Below are positions 1 through 9,921 of a stretch of 64,000 nt of DNA, in pieces (the stretch's first letter is position 1; each line of letters begins with the position of its first letter). The position numbers and the translations under genes are program-made. This stretch comes from Bradyrhizobium sp. CB82 (lineage in GTDB: Bacteria > Pseudomonadota > Alphaproteobacteria > Rhizobiales > Xanthobacteraceae). The DNA is taken from assembly GCF_029714405.1 (NCBI RefSeq), contig NZ_CP121650.1, forward strand, positions 1,426,001 to 1,490,000. The letters are read 5' to 3'. The notes below the pieces were generated by a model, which saw only the letters and a program-made list of their open reading frames with translations, did not search any database and was not told the DNA's origin.

Positions 1-1125
1 CGCGATGCCGGTGTCAAGATCGTCAGCCTGTCGTCCGGCGAGCCCGATTTTCCGACGCCGGAGCATGCGATCGAGGCTGCCCACAAGGCGGCACTGGCGG
101 GGGACACGAAATATCCGGCGATGCCGGGCACGGTGGCGCTCCGAACCGCAGTGCAGCGTAAGTTCAAGCGCGAGAACAATCTCGACTATGCCCTCGATGA
201 GATCCTGATCGCCAATGGCGGTAAGCAGATCATCTTCAACGCGCTGTTCGCCACGTGCAATCCCAGCGACGAGGTGGTCATTCCAGCCCCCGGCTGGATC
301 ACCTACGCGGACATAGTTCTCTTGGCTGAGGCGAAGCCCGTGTCCGTGCCTTGCCCGGAAAACAACCAGTTCAAATTGCGACCGGCAGACCTCGAGGCAG
401 CGATCACGCCGAGAACCAAGTGGCTGATCCTGAACTTCCCGAACAACCCGACCGGCGCGGCCTGCTCGCGCGCCGAGATGCGCGCGATCGCGGACGTCAT
501 GCTGAAATACCCTGACGTCTGGATCCTGACCGACGATATCTATGAACACCTCACCTATGACGGCTTCGAATTCTGCACCATCGCCGAGGTCGAGCCGAGA
601 TTGAAGGAGCGTGTCGTCACCGTCAACGGCGCTTCCAAGGCCTACGCCATGACGGGCTGGCGGGTCGGCTATTGCGGCGGTCCGAAGGAACTGATTGCCG
701 CTATGACCAACGTCCATGGTCAGGCGACCGGCGGAATCTGCACGCTGAGCCAGGCAGCCGCCGTGGCGGTTCTGGACGGCCCGCAAGGTTACCTGAAGGA
801 GCGCGCCAACATCTATCGCGATCGGCGCGACCTCGTGGTTTCGCTGCTCAATCGAATCCCCGGGATCACCTGCCACAAGCCGGAGGGCGCGTTCTACGTG
901 TTCCCGAACATCGCCGGCTGCATCGGCAAGACTTCAACGGGTGGGCGTCGGCTCGAGACCGACGCCGACTTCATCTCGGCCCTGCTCGAGGAGCAGCACG
1001 TCGCCGCTGTTCACGGCGGAGCTTACGGAATGAGCCCGTATTTCCGGATCTCTTACGCGACCGACACGGAGACCCTGAAGGAGGGCTGCCGGCGCATCGG
1101 CAATTTCTGTGAAGGCTTGCGCTGA
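1..1125 (+). CDS. Aspartate-type aminotransferase, 5' end missing
   Basis: This is a fold-type I pyridoxal-phosphate aminotransferase, which would move an amino group between an amino acid such as aspartate and a 2-oxo acid in the cytoplasm. The reading frame is open from the first base, so the gene starts outside the window. Visible motifs are SSGEPDFPTP near the N-terminus, the NFPNNPTG substrate/PLP loop, TDDIYEHLTYDG, and NGASKAYAMTGWRVGY with the PLP-binding lysine. The C-terminus ends normally at FCEGLR. The substrate cannot be told from sequence; the downstream importer and 5-oxoprolinase suggest amino-acid or polyamine catabolism. Confidence 0.93.
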   Translation, partial: RDAGVKIVSLSSGEPDFPTPEHAIEAAHKAALAGDTKYPAMPGTVALRTAVQRKFKRENNLDYALDEILIANGGKQIIFNALFATCNPSDEVVIPAPGWITYADIVLLAEAKPVSVPCPENNQFKLRPADLEAAITPRTKWLILNFPNNPTGAACSRAEMRAIADVMLKYPDVWILTDDIYEHLTYDGFEFCTIAEVEPRLKERVVTVNGASKAYAMTGWRVGYCGGPKELIAAMTNVHGQATGGICTLSQAAAVAVLDGPQGYLKERANIYRDRRDLVVSLLNRIPGITCHKPEGAFYVFPNIAGCIGKTSTGGRRLETDADFISALLEEQHVAAVHGGAYGMSPYFRISYATDTETLKEGCRRIGNFCEGLR

Positions 1126-1304
1126 GGGAAGGCGCCAGAAGAGGCGGCTTGGTGGTCCGCCCTTGGGCAGGATGCCGCAGCCATTGTCATAACCGTTTGC
1201 AATGCCCCTAAACGAAGACAATCATGGCCCAGTCAGGAGGCGAAGATTAACCTTCGCCTAAAGAGGGGCAGGTCTTGGGATCGCGCAGTCGAGGACGGCC
1301 AGTA

Positions 1305-2225
1305 ATGACCAGCGACGGAGCGGTGGTGGTGAGTGTCCACCCAGAGACCCGACGGGGGTCGCGGTGGAGCCTCCACTTGCCCGCGGGACTCCTGGCGCTC
1401 CCGCTGCTGCTCTTCCTGGCCTATTTCTTCTTTTATCCCGCAATCGCGCTGCTGTTCTCGAGCATACAAACCCAAAACAGCCAGGGGATCATCGGACGTC
1501 CGTTCACGATCGCGCACTATGCAAGGCTCGTCAATGTCGACCTCTATGCGCGGGTGTTCTGGACGACGCTCCGGATCAGCCTGATCACGTCGGCGCTCGC
1601 GACCGTGCTGGCCTATCCGGTCGCCCTGGTGATGGTGAAGAGCAGGCCTCTCGTCACGCGGATCATCACGCTCATCGTCATCGCGCCGCTCGTCGTCAGC
1701 GTGGTCGTGCGCGGATACGGATGGCAGCTCATCCTGGCGAACGGCCCGAAGGGAATGCTGAACTGGATCATGATGACGCTTCATATCGTCGATGGACCGG
1801 TTTCGATCCTCTATACCGAGAAAGCCGTAGTCATCGGGTCGCTGCACGTCTTCTTCCCGATGATGGTGCTGCCGCTGGCCTCGGCGCTCGGCAAGATCGA
1901 TCGCAATCTGGAGGACGCGGCGCGCGTTCTCGGCGCGCCCTGGTGGAAGGTTTTCCTGCGGATCACGCTGCCCTTGAGCATGCCTGGTTTCGTGGCGGGC
2001 TTCACGCTGGTGTTCTCGCTGACGGCCGGCTCGTTTGTCATTCCCGCCATCCTGGGCGGCGCCTCGGCACTCATGCTGGGCAATCTGATCGAGCAGCAGA
2101 TCTTCGTCGTGTACGACTGGCCGTTCGGTGCCGCGATCGCCGTGGTGCTGGTCGGCGTCGTGTTCGCCGTCAACGGCTTCTCGATGTGGTTGCTCGAGGG
2201 GCGTCGTCTTCGGAGGTCGGACTGA
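1305..2225 (+). CDS. ABC transporter permease (PotB-like)
   Basis: This is an inner-membrane permease of the spermidine/putrescine/iron-type ABC importers. It has about six hydrophobic segments, the first at residues 25-45. The typical EAA loop is visible as DAARVLGAPWWKVFLRITLP, which contacts the ATPase. I chose the ATG at 1305, after a GAGGACGG sequence; an in-frame start at 1275 would add ten unlikely residues. The stop overlaps the start of the next permease (TGATG), so the two are translationally coupled. The transported compound is unknown. Confidence 0.9.
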   Translation: MTSDGAVVVSVHPETRRGSRWSLHLPAGLLALPLLLFLAYFFFYPAIALLFSSIQTQNSQGIIGRPFTIAHYARLVNVDLYARVFWTTLRISLITSALATVLAYPVALVMVKSRPLVTRIITLIVIAPLVVSVVVRGYGWQLILANGPKGMLNWIMMTLHIVDGPVSILYTEKAVVIGSLHVFFPMMVLPLASALGKIDRNLEDAARVLGAPWWKVFLRITLPLSMPGFVAGFTLVFSLTAGSFVIPAILGGASALMLGNLIEQQIFVVYDWPFGAAIAVVLVGVVFAVNGFSMWLLEGRRLRRSD

Positions 2226-3028
2226 TGGACGAGCAATTTTCCGGCGTCGGCGCCTATATCCTCTACACGATCACGACGGCGATGATGATCTTCATCATGG
2301 CGCCCCTGCTGCTCGTGATGGCGGCTTCGGTTTCCGATTCCTACTTCGTTACCTTCCCGCCGCAGGGCTTCACGCTGAAATGGTACGTCAAGGTCCTCGG
2401 CGATCGGGACTTTCTCGAAGCCATGCGGCTGAGCATCCTCCTCGCGCTCGGCACGACCGCGGGATCGCTGCTCTTCGGCGTGCCTGCGGCCTTTGCGCTG
2501 GTGCGCGGAAACTTCTTCGGGGTGGCCGCCATCAAGGGCTTCCTGCTCTCGCCGTTGATCTTCCCCGCGCTCGTGACGGGTCTCGCGCTGCTCCAGGTTC
2601 TCACCAGGCTCGGCTCGACGGATGCCCGGCTGAACCTCCTGATCGGGCATATCGTCGTGACCTCGCCCTACGTCATCCGGACCGTAATCACCAGCCTGCA
2701 ACTGGTCGACGAGAATCTTGAGGATGCCGCACGCACGCTCGGTGCGAACCGGTTGCGGACCTTCTGGCGGGTGACGCTGCCGCAGATCGCCTCCGGCGTC
2801 GCCGCCGGCGGACTGTTCGCCTTCATGGTGTCGTTCGACAATTACCCGGTCACGATGTGGCTGGCGAACTCCGAATATTCGCCGGTGCCGCTCGTCTTGA
2901 TGCGGCAGCTCGTCAACGTTTTCGATCCCTCGGTACCGGCGATGTCGACGATCATCATCCTGATGGCGATGGTCGGCGTCTTGATTTTGGAAAAACTAGT
3001 AGGCCTCCGCCGCGCGCTGGCCGCCTGA
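2225..3028 (+). CDS. ABC transporter permease (PotC-like)
   Basis: This is the second permease of the importer, 267 residues, forming the heterodimeric channel with the preceding protein. It carries an N-terminal membrane segment (YTITTAMMIFIMAPLLLVMA), several further hydrophobic helices and the EAA loop DAARTLGANRLRTFWRVTLPQ. Its start overlaps the stop of the upstream gene by one base, and the binding protein follows 27 bases downstream, so the four importer genes form one operon. Confidence 0.9.
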   Translation: MDEQFSGVGAYILYTITTAMMIFIMAPLLLVMAASVSDSYFVTFPPQGFTLKWYVKVLGDRDFLEAMRLSILLALGTTAGSLLFGVPAAFALVRGNFFGVAAIKGFLLSPLIFPALVTGLALLQVLTRLGSTDARLNLLIGHIVVTSPYVIRTVITSLQLVDENLEDAARTLGANRLRTFWRVTLPQIASGVAAGGLFAFMVSFDNYPVTMWLANSEYSPVPLVLMRQLVNVFDPSVPAMSTIIILMAMVGVLILEKLVGLRRALAA

Positions 3029-3055
3029 GTTGCTTTCGTAGATGGAGATTGGACC

Positions 3056-4120
3056 ATGAGACTGACGCGTAGGACTCTCATCAAGGCCGGTGCATCCACC
3101 CTTGCTTTCCCGACGATCATCAATCACGCCTGGTCGCAGGACGCCAAGCAGCTCCACGTTGGCGTCTACAACTCCGCCCTCGGCAGGCTGATCCAGAAGG
3201 AAGTCATTCCGAAATTCGAGGCCGAGTTCAAATGCCGCGTCTTCACGACCGAAGGCGCCACGCTCTCCAACATTGCCGCGCTACGCGCAACCCGCGATAC
3301 GCCGCGATTCAGCGTCATGATGATGGATGATGTCGGCATCCCCCAGGCCAAGCAGGAGGGCCTGATCGGAAAGCTCGACGCCGACAAGATCCCCAACCTC
3401 GCGAAAGTTTATCCGCGATACATCTTCGAGGACGGATTCGGTGTCGGATTCTCGATCTCCAGCGCGGCGATGTTCATCAACCCGCAGGTGACCAAGCCGC
3501 TCAAGAGCTACGAGGAAATCTTCGACGCGAAGTATCGCAAGCAGATCCTTTTGAACACGCCAAAGAATACCCAGAGCGTGCTGATGCTCATCGTCGCAGC
3601 CTCGCTCGTCACGGGCAAGCCGTTCAAGGAAGCGCAATATTTGGTCGACCAGGGCTGGGACAAGCTGGCGACGCTCAAGCCGAACGTGCTGACGATCTAC
3701 GATAGCGAGGCGCAGGTCCTCCAGGTCGCGCAAGGTCAGGCGACGATCGGCGGCATCGAATATTCGAAGGCAATTTATCCGCACACCGCCAAGGGACTGC
3801 CAATCGACATGACCTTCCCGAAGGAAGGCGCCTTCACCGGCATCAACAGCATGACAATCGTCAAGAATGCACCGGAGCCGGAGCTGGGAGCGGCCTTCAT
3901 CAACCGCATCCTCGACCCGACGGTCGCCAAGATGCTCTCCGAGCAGACGCTGAGCGCGCCGTCGGTCAGCGGCATCGACTTCAAGCCGGAGACGGCGAAG
4001 TTCCTTGCCTATCCCGACACGAAGGCGACCGATCTCGGGCTGTTCACGCCGGACTGGAACTTCATTGTCCCGCGTCGGGGTCCCTGGCTGGAGAAGTATA
4101 ACGAGGTGTTCACGAGCTGA
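3056..4120 (+). CDS. ABC transporter periplasmic binding protein (PotD-like)
   Basis: This 354-residue protein is an extracellular solute-binding protein that delivers ligand to the neighbouring permeases. The N-terminus, RLTRRTLIKAGASTLAFP, has a twin-arginine-like signal with cleavage probably near HAWSQD. A ribosome site (GGAGATTGG) precedes the ATG. The body resembles the PotD/iron-type family of mixed alpha/beta binding proteins. The ligand is not identifiable; polyamine, opine or another small organic cation or acid are all possible. Confidence 0.88.
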   Translation: MRLTRRTLIKAGASTLAFPTIINHAWSQDAKQLHVGVYNSALGRLIQKEVIPKFEAEFKCRVFTTEGATLSNIAALRATRDTPRFSVMMMDDVGIPQAKQEGLIGKLDADKIPNLAKVYPRYIFEDGFGVGFSISSAAMFINPQVTKPLKSYEEIFDAKYRKQILLNTPKNTQSVLMLIVAASLVTGKPFKEAQYLVDQGWDKLATLKPNVLTIYDSEAQVLQVAQGQATIGGIEYSKAIYPHTAKGLPIDMTFPKEGAFTGINSMTIVKNAPEPELGAAFINRILDPTVAKMLSEQTLSAPSVSGIDFKPETAKFLAYPDTKATDLGLFTPDWNFIVPRRGPWLEKYNEVFTS

Positions 4121-4128
4121 GGGTCGTC

Positions 4129-5214
<1,086 letters not shown>

Positions 5215-5377
5215 AAATCGGGTGCGCGGCCGCATATCATCGCACCGGGCGCTGCGCGCGCTTGCGGCCGCGCGCTGTCCAGTCTGTCAAGATATCCGGG
5301 CGAGCAATCGATATCCGCTATACCCGCAGAGCGACAACGTGTTGGTTCGCCTCAAGCGCAGCATCTAGATTGGTAGC

Positions 5378-6109
5378 GTGACTGCGCCGCTGCGCGTCGA
5401 TCCGGAGCGTTATTTGTCGATCAACCGTCCTGCTTCTCCCTTCGTCGGCGTGCTCGAGAAGGATCCCAAGATCAGCCTGATCGGCACGCTGGCCATGCTG
5501 GTGGAGGCGCCGGGGGAGTTCGACCTCGTTCAGCAGGGGCGCATTTGGTCGCTTGCCGACGTCGTGTCGTCCTGGCCCAATGTCGAGGAAGCCGTCGTCG
5601 GAGTGACCAGTGTCATGCTGACATTCGAGCGGCCGCCCGAGGATATTGGTGCGCTGGCGGCTTCGATCATCGAGTTGTGGCATCGCCTCAGCCCGCGCAA
5701 TTCCGACGGCAAGCTGATCGAGATTCCCGTCATCTATGGCGGCGAGATCGGCTTCGATTTGCCGGCGGTCGTAGCGCGTTCGGGGCTGTCGGCACACGAG
5801 GTCATCACGATCCACAGCGCGGGCGAATATACAGTCTGCGCAATCGCGAGCTCGCCGGGCTTCGGCTATCTCCATGGCCTCGATCCCAGAATCTTCATGC
5901 CGCGCAAGACGGTGCCCTCGCTCAACATGCGCGCGGGTTCGGTGACGATCGGCGGGATGCAGACCGGCGTTGCCGTGCTCACGAGCCCGAACGGGTGGAA
6001 CGCAATCGGCTGGGCCGAGATCCCGATGTTCGATCCCCTGAGCGAGCAGCCGTCGCTGATGATGCCTGGCGATCGAGTGAGGTTCATGATCGATCGGATC
6101 GAACTATGA
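5378..6109 (+). CDS. pxpB: 5-oxoprolinase subunit PxpB (KipI family, AHS1 domain)
   Basis: PxpB is one of three subunits of the bacterial ATP-dependent 5-oxoprolinase, which opens 5-oxoproline to glutamate. Family marks are GEFDLVQQGRIWSLA, IPVIYGGEIGFDLPAV, the strand CAIASSPGFGYLHGLDPRI and PRKTVPSLNMRAGSVTIGG. At 243 residues it is slightly longer than usual because of the N-terminal extension TAPLRVDPERYLSINRPAS; translation appears to begin at GTG 5378, although a shorter start is possible. It overlaps pxpC by four bases (ATGA), and pxpC and pxpA follow, the classical subunit set. Confidence 0.93.
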   Translation: MTAPLRVDPERYLSINRPASPFVGVLEKDPKISLIGTLAMLVEAPGEFDLVQQGRIWSLADVVSSWPNVEEAVVGVTSVMLTFERPPEDIGALAASIIELWHRLSPRNSDGKLIEIPVIYGGEIGFDLPAVVARSGLSAHEVITIHSAGEYTVCAIASSPGFGYLHGLDPRIFMPRKTVPSLNMRAGSVTIGGMQTGVAVLTSPNGWNAIGWAEIPMFDPLSEQPSLMMPGDRVRFMIDRIEL

Positions 6110-7080
6110 TCGAGATCCTGACCAGTCACGCCTTCAACACGATCCAAGATCTGGGCCGCCGCGGCGCGCGCCGCTTCGGCGTGAGCACGTCAGGTGCGAT
6201 GGACCCCGTCGCCATAGAGACCGGCAACGCGCTGCTCGGCAACGAGAGGGACGCCGCTGGCATCGAGGTGCAGACATTTCCGTTCCGGCTGCGCTTTGGC
6301 GCAGACAGCGCGTTTGCGCTAACCGGAGCCGATTGTGATGCGAAGCTGGGCGACCGGTCCGTGCCGCCCTGGTGGTGCACGCGGGCAAGAGCGGGAGACG
6401 TCCTCATGATCGGTCCGCCCCGGCGCGGCGCGCGCGCCTATCTGACTCTCGCCGGAGGGATCGACGTTCCCCGCGTACTGGGCTCGCGCAGCACGCACCT
6501 TCGCGCCGCTTTCGGCGGGCTGGATGGGCGCGCCTTGCAGGCTGGCGATATCGTCCCGGTCGGAGCGCAGCGAGAGGACGGCGCGCGCTGTGATTTCGGC
6601 ACTGAGCCGCCCGAGCTGACGATCGCGGAGATCGAACCGTCAGAGGATCGCGTACTCCGCTTGCGCCTCATGCGGGCAGGCGAGCACGATCTGTTTTCGA
6701 AGGAGATGCAGGCCACGTTCTGGTCCACGCGCTGGAAGATCAGCGCGCAGAGCGATCGCGGCGGATATCGGCTCACGGGCGGGCAACTGACCTTGGCCGA
6801 GCCGGTCGAGATGCGCTCGCACGGCGTTGTCGCCGGCGTGGTGCAAGTGCCGCCGTCGGGTGAGCCGATCATCCAGATGAGCGATGCCAATACGGCCGGC
6901 GGCTATCCAAAGATCGCGGCCGTGGTTCAAGCCGATCTCTGGCGTCTCGGTCAGGCGCGGCCGGGATCGTTCATCGCCTTCCGCGAAGTCAGCTATGAGG
7001 ACGCCGTTGCAGCCATGGCGCCCCTCAACGCCTACATCGACAAGGTGCGTGCAACGGCCGATCTCTATCGAGCGCTCTGA
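6106..7080 (+). CDS. pxpC: 5-oxoprolinase subunit PxpC (KipA family, AHS2 domain)
   Basis: PxpC works with PxpA and PxpB in opening 5-oxoproline. This 324-residue protein shows the family pattern: an N-terminal TIQDLGRRGARRFGVSTSGA, GNALLGNERDAAGIEV, FALTGAD, YLTLAGGIDVPRVLGSRST, and SHGVVAGVVQVPPSGEPI near the C-terminus. The start ATG overlaps the pxpB stop. A paralogue encoded at 8282-9262 has the same motif order but belongs to a carboxylase operon. Confidence 0.94.
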   Translation: MIEILTSHAFNTIQDLGRRGARRFGVSTSGAMDPVAIETGNALLGNERDAAGIEVQTFPFRLRFGADSAFALTGADCDAKLGDRSVPPWWCTRARAGDVLMIGPPRRGARAYLTLAGGIDVPRVLGSRSTHLRAAFGGLDGRALQAGDIVPVGAQREDGARCDFGTEPPELTIAEIEPSEDRVLRLRLMRAGEHDLFSKEMQATFWSTRWKISAQSDRGGYRLTGGQLTLAEPVEMRSHGVVAGVVQVPPSGEPIIQMSDANTAGGYPKIAAVVQADLWRLGQARPGSFIAFREVSYEDAVAAMAPLNAYIDKVRATADLYRAL

Positions 7081-7110
7081 ACAGCAACAATCAAGAAGGA
7101 TGGTGCAATC

Positions 7111-7878
7111 ATGAAAGTCGGCATCAATTCGGACATGGGCGAGGGCTTTGGCAACTATCGCATCTGTGACGACGAAGCGCTCATGTCCATCATCTCCTCG
7201 GCCAATGTTGCGTGCGGCTTCCACGCCGGCGATCCCATTATTATGGATCGCATGGTTCGGATGGCCAAGGTGAAGGGCGTCGAGGTCGGCGCCCATCCGG
7301 GCCTGCCGGATCTGCTCGGATTCGGTCGTCGCGTGATCCAGATGGATGCCGCCGAGCTGGAGAAGCACATGGTCTACCAGATCGGCGCGCTCCAGGCGAT
7401 CGCAGCCAATGCCGGCCACCGCGTGACTCATGTCAGCTTCCACGCCGCGATGGGCAACATGGTGAATGCCGATCCTGACATGGCCGACGTCGTCGCCCGC
7501 GCGATCGCGAACATCGATCGCGATTTCATCGTGTTCTCGCAGCCCGACGCCGAGATCGTTCGTGCCGCACGCAAGGTCGGCCTGCGCGTGCTGACGCTCT
7601 TCCTGGCGGATCGCGCCTATGACGAGAACGCTCATCTCGTCTCCCGCAAGCTCCCCAATTCTGTCATCACCTCGCCGCAGGTTGTGGCCGAGCGGGTGCA
7701 GAGGTTCCTCGATAGCGGCACGGTCAGGACGATCGAAGGCAAGACGATCAAGGTCGAGGCGCGCTCGATTCTCATTCACAGCGATACGCCCGGATCGGTG
7801 AGCCTTGCGGGCACGGTGCGGCGCGTGATCGAGCATGGGGGTGGCGAGATCGCGCCGGCCAGTGCGCTGGTCAACTAG
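7111..7878 (+). CDS. pxpA: 5-oxoprolinase subunit PxpA (LamB/YcsF family)
   Basis: PxpA is the third 5-oxoprolinase subunit, 255 residues as usual for the family. The start GINSDMGEGFGNYRICDDEA and the segments VACGFHAGDPIIMDRMV, VGAHPGLPDLLGFGRR and SFHAAMGNMVN are diagnostic, and the acidic and histidine residues in them form the presumed active site. An AAGGA ribosome site precedes ATG 7111. The last four bases overlap the end of the convergent gene on the other strand. Confidence 0.95.
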   Translation: MKVGINSDMGEGFGNYRICDDEALMSIISSANVACGFHAGDPIIMDRMVRMAKVKGVEVGAHPGLPDLLGFGRRVIQMDAAELEKHMVYQIGALQAIAANAGHRVTHVSFHAAMGNMVNADPDMADVVARAIANIDRDFIVFSQPDAEIVRAARKVGLRVLTLFLADRAYDENAHLVSRKLPNSVITSPQVVAERVQRFLDSGTVRTIEGKTIKVEARSILIHSDTPGSVSLAGTVRRVIEHGGGEIAPASALVN

Positions 7879-8291
7879 GCGCGGAGATTGTCGGGACGAA
7901 TCCGCGCGATTGGCGTCCCATAGCCGATCAGCGCGCCTGTCTTCGCGAGGACGGCATCGAGGATACCGGGCGACGGCGACAGAACCGGCGCATGGATCAG
8001 ACCGACCTTGATGAGGCCGACGATTGCGCCGGCCTCAACCCGTTGGCCGGGCTCGACAAACGGTGCGGCTCGCCAGGGATGTGCCGCAAGGAAATGTCCC
8101 GCGACGTCAGCCATTGCGAGGACGTGATTATCTGCATCGGGGCTGGAGACCGCTGCGGCGACTTGCGACGATGCGCCGCTCTCCACGACGAGCTTCAACG
8201 ACTGCGTCTCGTTCTCGATCTCGATCGATGCGAGGCCCGAAGTTTCCAGCAGCCTTGCCAGGCGTTCGATATGGGTTGCATCTAGCTGCAT
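7875..8291 (-). CDS. Biotinyl-domain-like protein lacking the biotin lysine
   Basis: This 138-residue protein resembles the biotin carboxyl carrier protein of acetyl-CoA carboxylase: an N-terminal helix (HIERLARLLETSGLASIEIE), a linker, and a C-terminal lipoyl/biotinyl-type sandwich (PFVEPGQRVEAGAIVGLI to GYGTPIARI). Where a working carrier has EAMK, this protein reads KVGL at about residues 95-98, and no other candidate lysine follows the normal turn. It therefore probably cannot carry biotin. It is the last gene of a five-gene minus-strand operon and overlaps the pxpC-like gene by ten bases. A structural role in the complex is an inference. Confidence 0.8.
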   Translation of the reverse strand: MQLDATHIERLARLLETSGLASIEIENETQSLKLVVESGASSQVAAAVSSPDADNHVLAMADVAGHFLAAHPWRAAPFVEPGQRVEAGAIVGLIKVGLIHAPVLSPSPGILDAVLAKTGALIGYGTPIARIRPDNLRA

Positions 8292-9262
8292 CGGCCAAGC
8301 TCCGCGGAAAGTCGAACGTTGGTCCTGAGACGATCGAGGTAGGTCGAAATATCAGACTCGGCCGCAACGGCATCCGCGTAGGCGGTCTGCTCGAACCGCA
8401 GCTTGGCACCAAGCCGCGCCTGTCCGACGCGCCAGAGATCGGCCCTGATCACGGTCGCGATCTTGGGATAGCCGCCTGATGTTTGCGCGTCCCGCATCTG
8501 GATGATCGGCTGCCCGTTTGGCGGAATCTGGATGACGCCCGGCACGATTCCGTGCGAGCGCTTCTCGATCGGGGCGACCGGCTTCACGGCGGGACCTTGC
8601 AGGCGATAGCCGTAGCGGTTGCTCTGCGGCGTGATCTTCCAGCTGCTGCGCCAGAACAGGTCCTGCGTAGCGCTGTCGAATCCATCGTATTCGGCGGCGA
8701 CCACCACTCTGACCACGATGTCACCTTCCGACGCGTTCCGGGCAAGCGCGAGGTCGGCTGGCTCGACCCCAAGCTCTCCGATGCGCTTCGTCAGGCTGGG
8801 CGCTGTGCAAGGCAGCATGTCGCCGGCTTGCAGAGGGCGCCCGTGAAAACCTCCGAATTCGCCGCGGAACTGGGTGCTTCGCGATCCCAGCACCATGGGA
8901 ACGTCGATGCCGCCGCTGACGGTCAGGTAGCATCTTGCGCCGCGCGACATTGCCTTGAGCGTGAGAATGTCTCCGCCGCCCGCCTGCAAGCGCCACCACG
9001 GCGGTATCGTTCGCCCGCCGATCTCGGCCTCGACGTCCGCGCCGGTGAGTGCGAAGGCGACATCCCCATGAAAGCGGAGCTTGAAAGGCGTCATGGGGAT
9101 CTCGACGCAGGCGGCGTTCTCCTCATTGCCAAGCAGGATGTTACCGGCGCGCAACGCGACATCGTCCATGGCGCCCGACGTGCCGACGCCAAACCGATAT
9201 TGGTCGAGGCGGCCGAGGTCCTGCACGCTGGCGGGGCCGATCGCTGACAGGATCTCGATCAA
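8282..9262 (-). CDS. PxpC/KipA-like carboxyltransferase subunit (AHS2 domain)
   Basis: This 326-residue paralogue of PxpC shows SVQDLGRLDQYRFGVGTSGA, FALTGADVEAEIGG, YLTVSGGIDVPMVLGSRST and SHGIVPGVIQIPPNGQPI. The family is homologous to part of the carboxyltransferase domain of urea carboxylase. The likely start is TTG at 9262, overlapping the stop of the PxpB-like gene, which lines up the normal N-terminus [16 protein letters not shown]; a longer upstream reading overlaps that gene heavily and is unlikely. The neighbours are a biotin carboxylase and carrier, so this copy probably serves a carboxylase. Confidence 0.88.
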   Translation of the reverse strand: MIEILSAIGPASVQDLGRLDQYRFGVGTSGAMDDVALRAGNILLGNEENAACVEIPMTPFKLRFHGDVAFALTGADVEAEIGGRTIPPWWRLQAGGGDILTLKAMSRGARCYLTVSGGIDVPMVLGSRSTQFRGEFGGFHGRPLQAGDMLPCTAPSLTKRIGELGVEPADLALARNASEGDIVVRVVVAAEYDGFDSATQDLFWRSSWKITPQSNRYGYRLQGPAVKPVAPIEKRSHGIVPGVIQIPPNGQPIIQMRDAQTSGGYPKIATVIRADLWRVGQARLGAKLRFEQTAYADAVAAESDISTYLDRLRTNVRLSAELGRCS

Positions 9263-9921
9263 CGGATCACCCGTTCGATCTCGAAGCGGATGGTGTCGCC
9301 GGGTGCCAGCGCGGCCGCAGTCGGCCACGACGGATCGAAGAACGTCCAGTTCGTATGTCCGATGGCATGCCAGCCACTGGGCCCTGGCGAAGCCGATACG
9401 CCGGTCTGCGATCCGCCGATCGAGACCGAGCCGCCCGCGGACCGTTGCAGCGGCGTCTGCCGCCGCGGCATGGTGATGCGGGGGTCCATGCCGCCGAGAT
9501 AGCAATAGCCGGGATGACTGCCGAGCGCGAACACGGTGTAGAGCGGCGCGGCGTGGATCGACACCACATCGTCGATGGACAGGCCGGTGTAATCGGCAAC
9601 GTCCTTGAGGCACAGTCCGATCTCGCCGCCATAGGTAACCGGCAGCCTGATCTCCCGGCCTTCGATCGCCAGCTCCTGCGCCTCGTCCCATCCGTCGTTG
9701 AGCGCGGCGATCAGGGAGTCGATCTCGCGGGGAGGAGTTTCAAAAGTCAGCATGAGATTGGTGATGCCGGGGATCGCTTCGCGGATTCCTGGCCATTTCG
9801 ATGCAATTGCGGCAAGCGCCCAGATGCGCTGCTGATGCGGCAGGTCGAATGTCCCGGGCGCTTCGAACAGAAGCGCGGTGGTGCCGAGCAGGCTGATCCG
9901 CGGCCGCTCCGGATCCGTCAT
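9259..9921 (-). CDS. PxpB/KipI-like carboxyltransferase subunit (AHS1 domain)
   Basis: This 220-residue protein is a paralogue of PxpB with [51 protein letters not shown] and [19 protein letters not shown]. It overlaps the biotin carboxylase upstream by four bases and the PxpC-like gene downstream, so all are co-translated. Paired with the PxpC-like protein it forms an AHS1-AHS2 module that in urea carboxylase is part of the acyl-acceptor half. The acceptor substrate here is unknown. Confidence 0.88.
   Translation of the reverse strand: MTDPERPRISLLGTTALLFEAPGTFDLPHQQRIWALAAIASKWPGIREAIPGITNLMLTFETPPREIDSLIAALNDGWDEAQELAIEGREIRLPVTYGGEIGLCLKDVADYTGLSIDDVVSIHAAPLYTVFALGSHPGYCYLGGMDPRITMPRRQTPLQRSAGGSVSIGGSQTGVSASPGPSGWHAIGHTNWTFFDPSWPTAAALAPGDTIRFEIERVIR

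Noticed and set aside
8282..9691. A 469-residue protein on the minus strand
   Set aside because: The first 140 residues overlap the PxpB-like gene in another frame; the natural PxpC-like start is TTG 9262.
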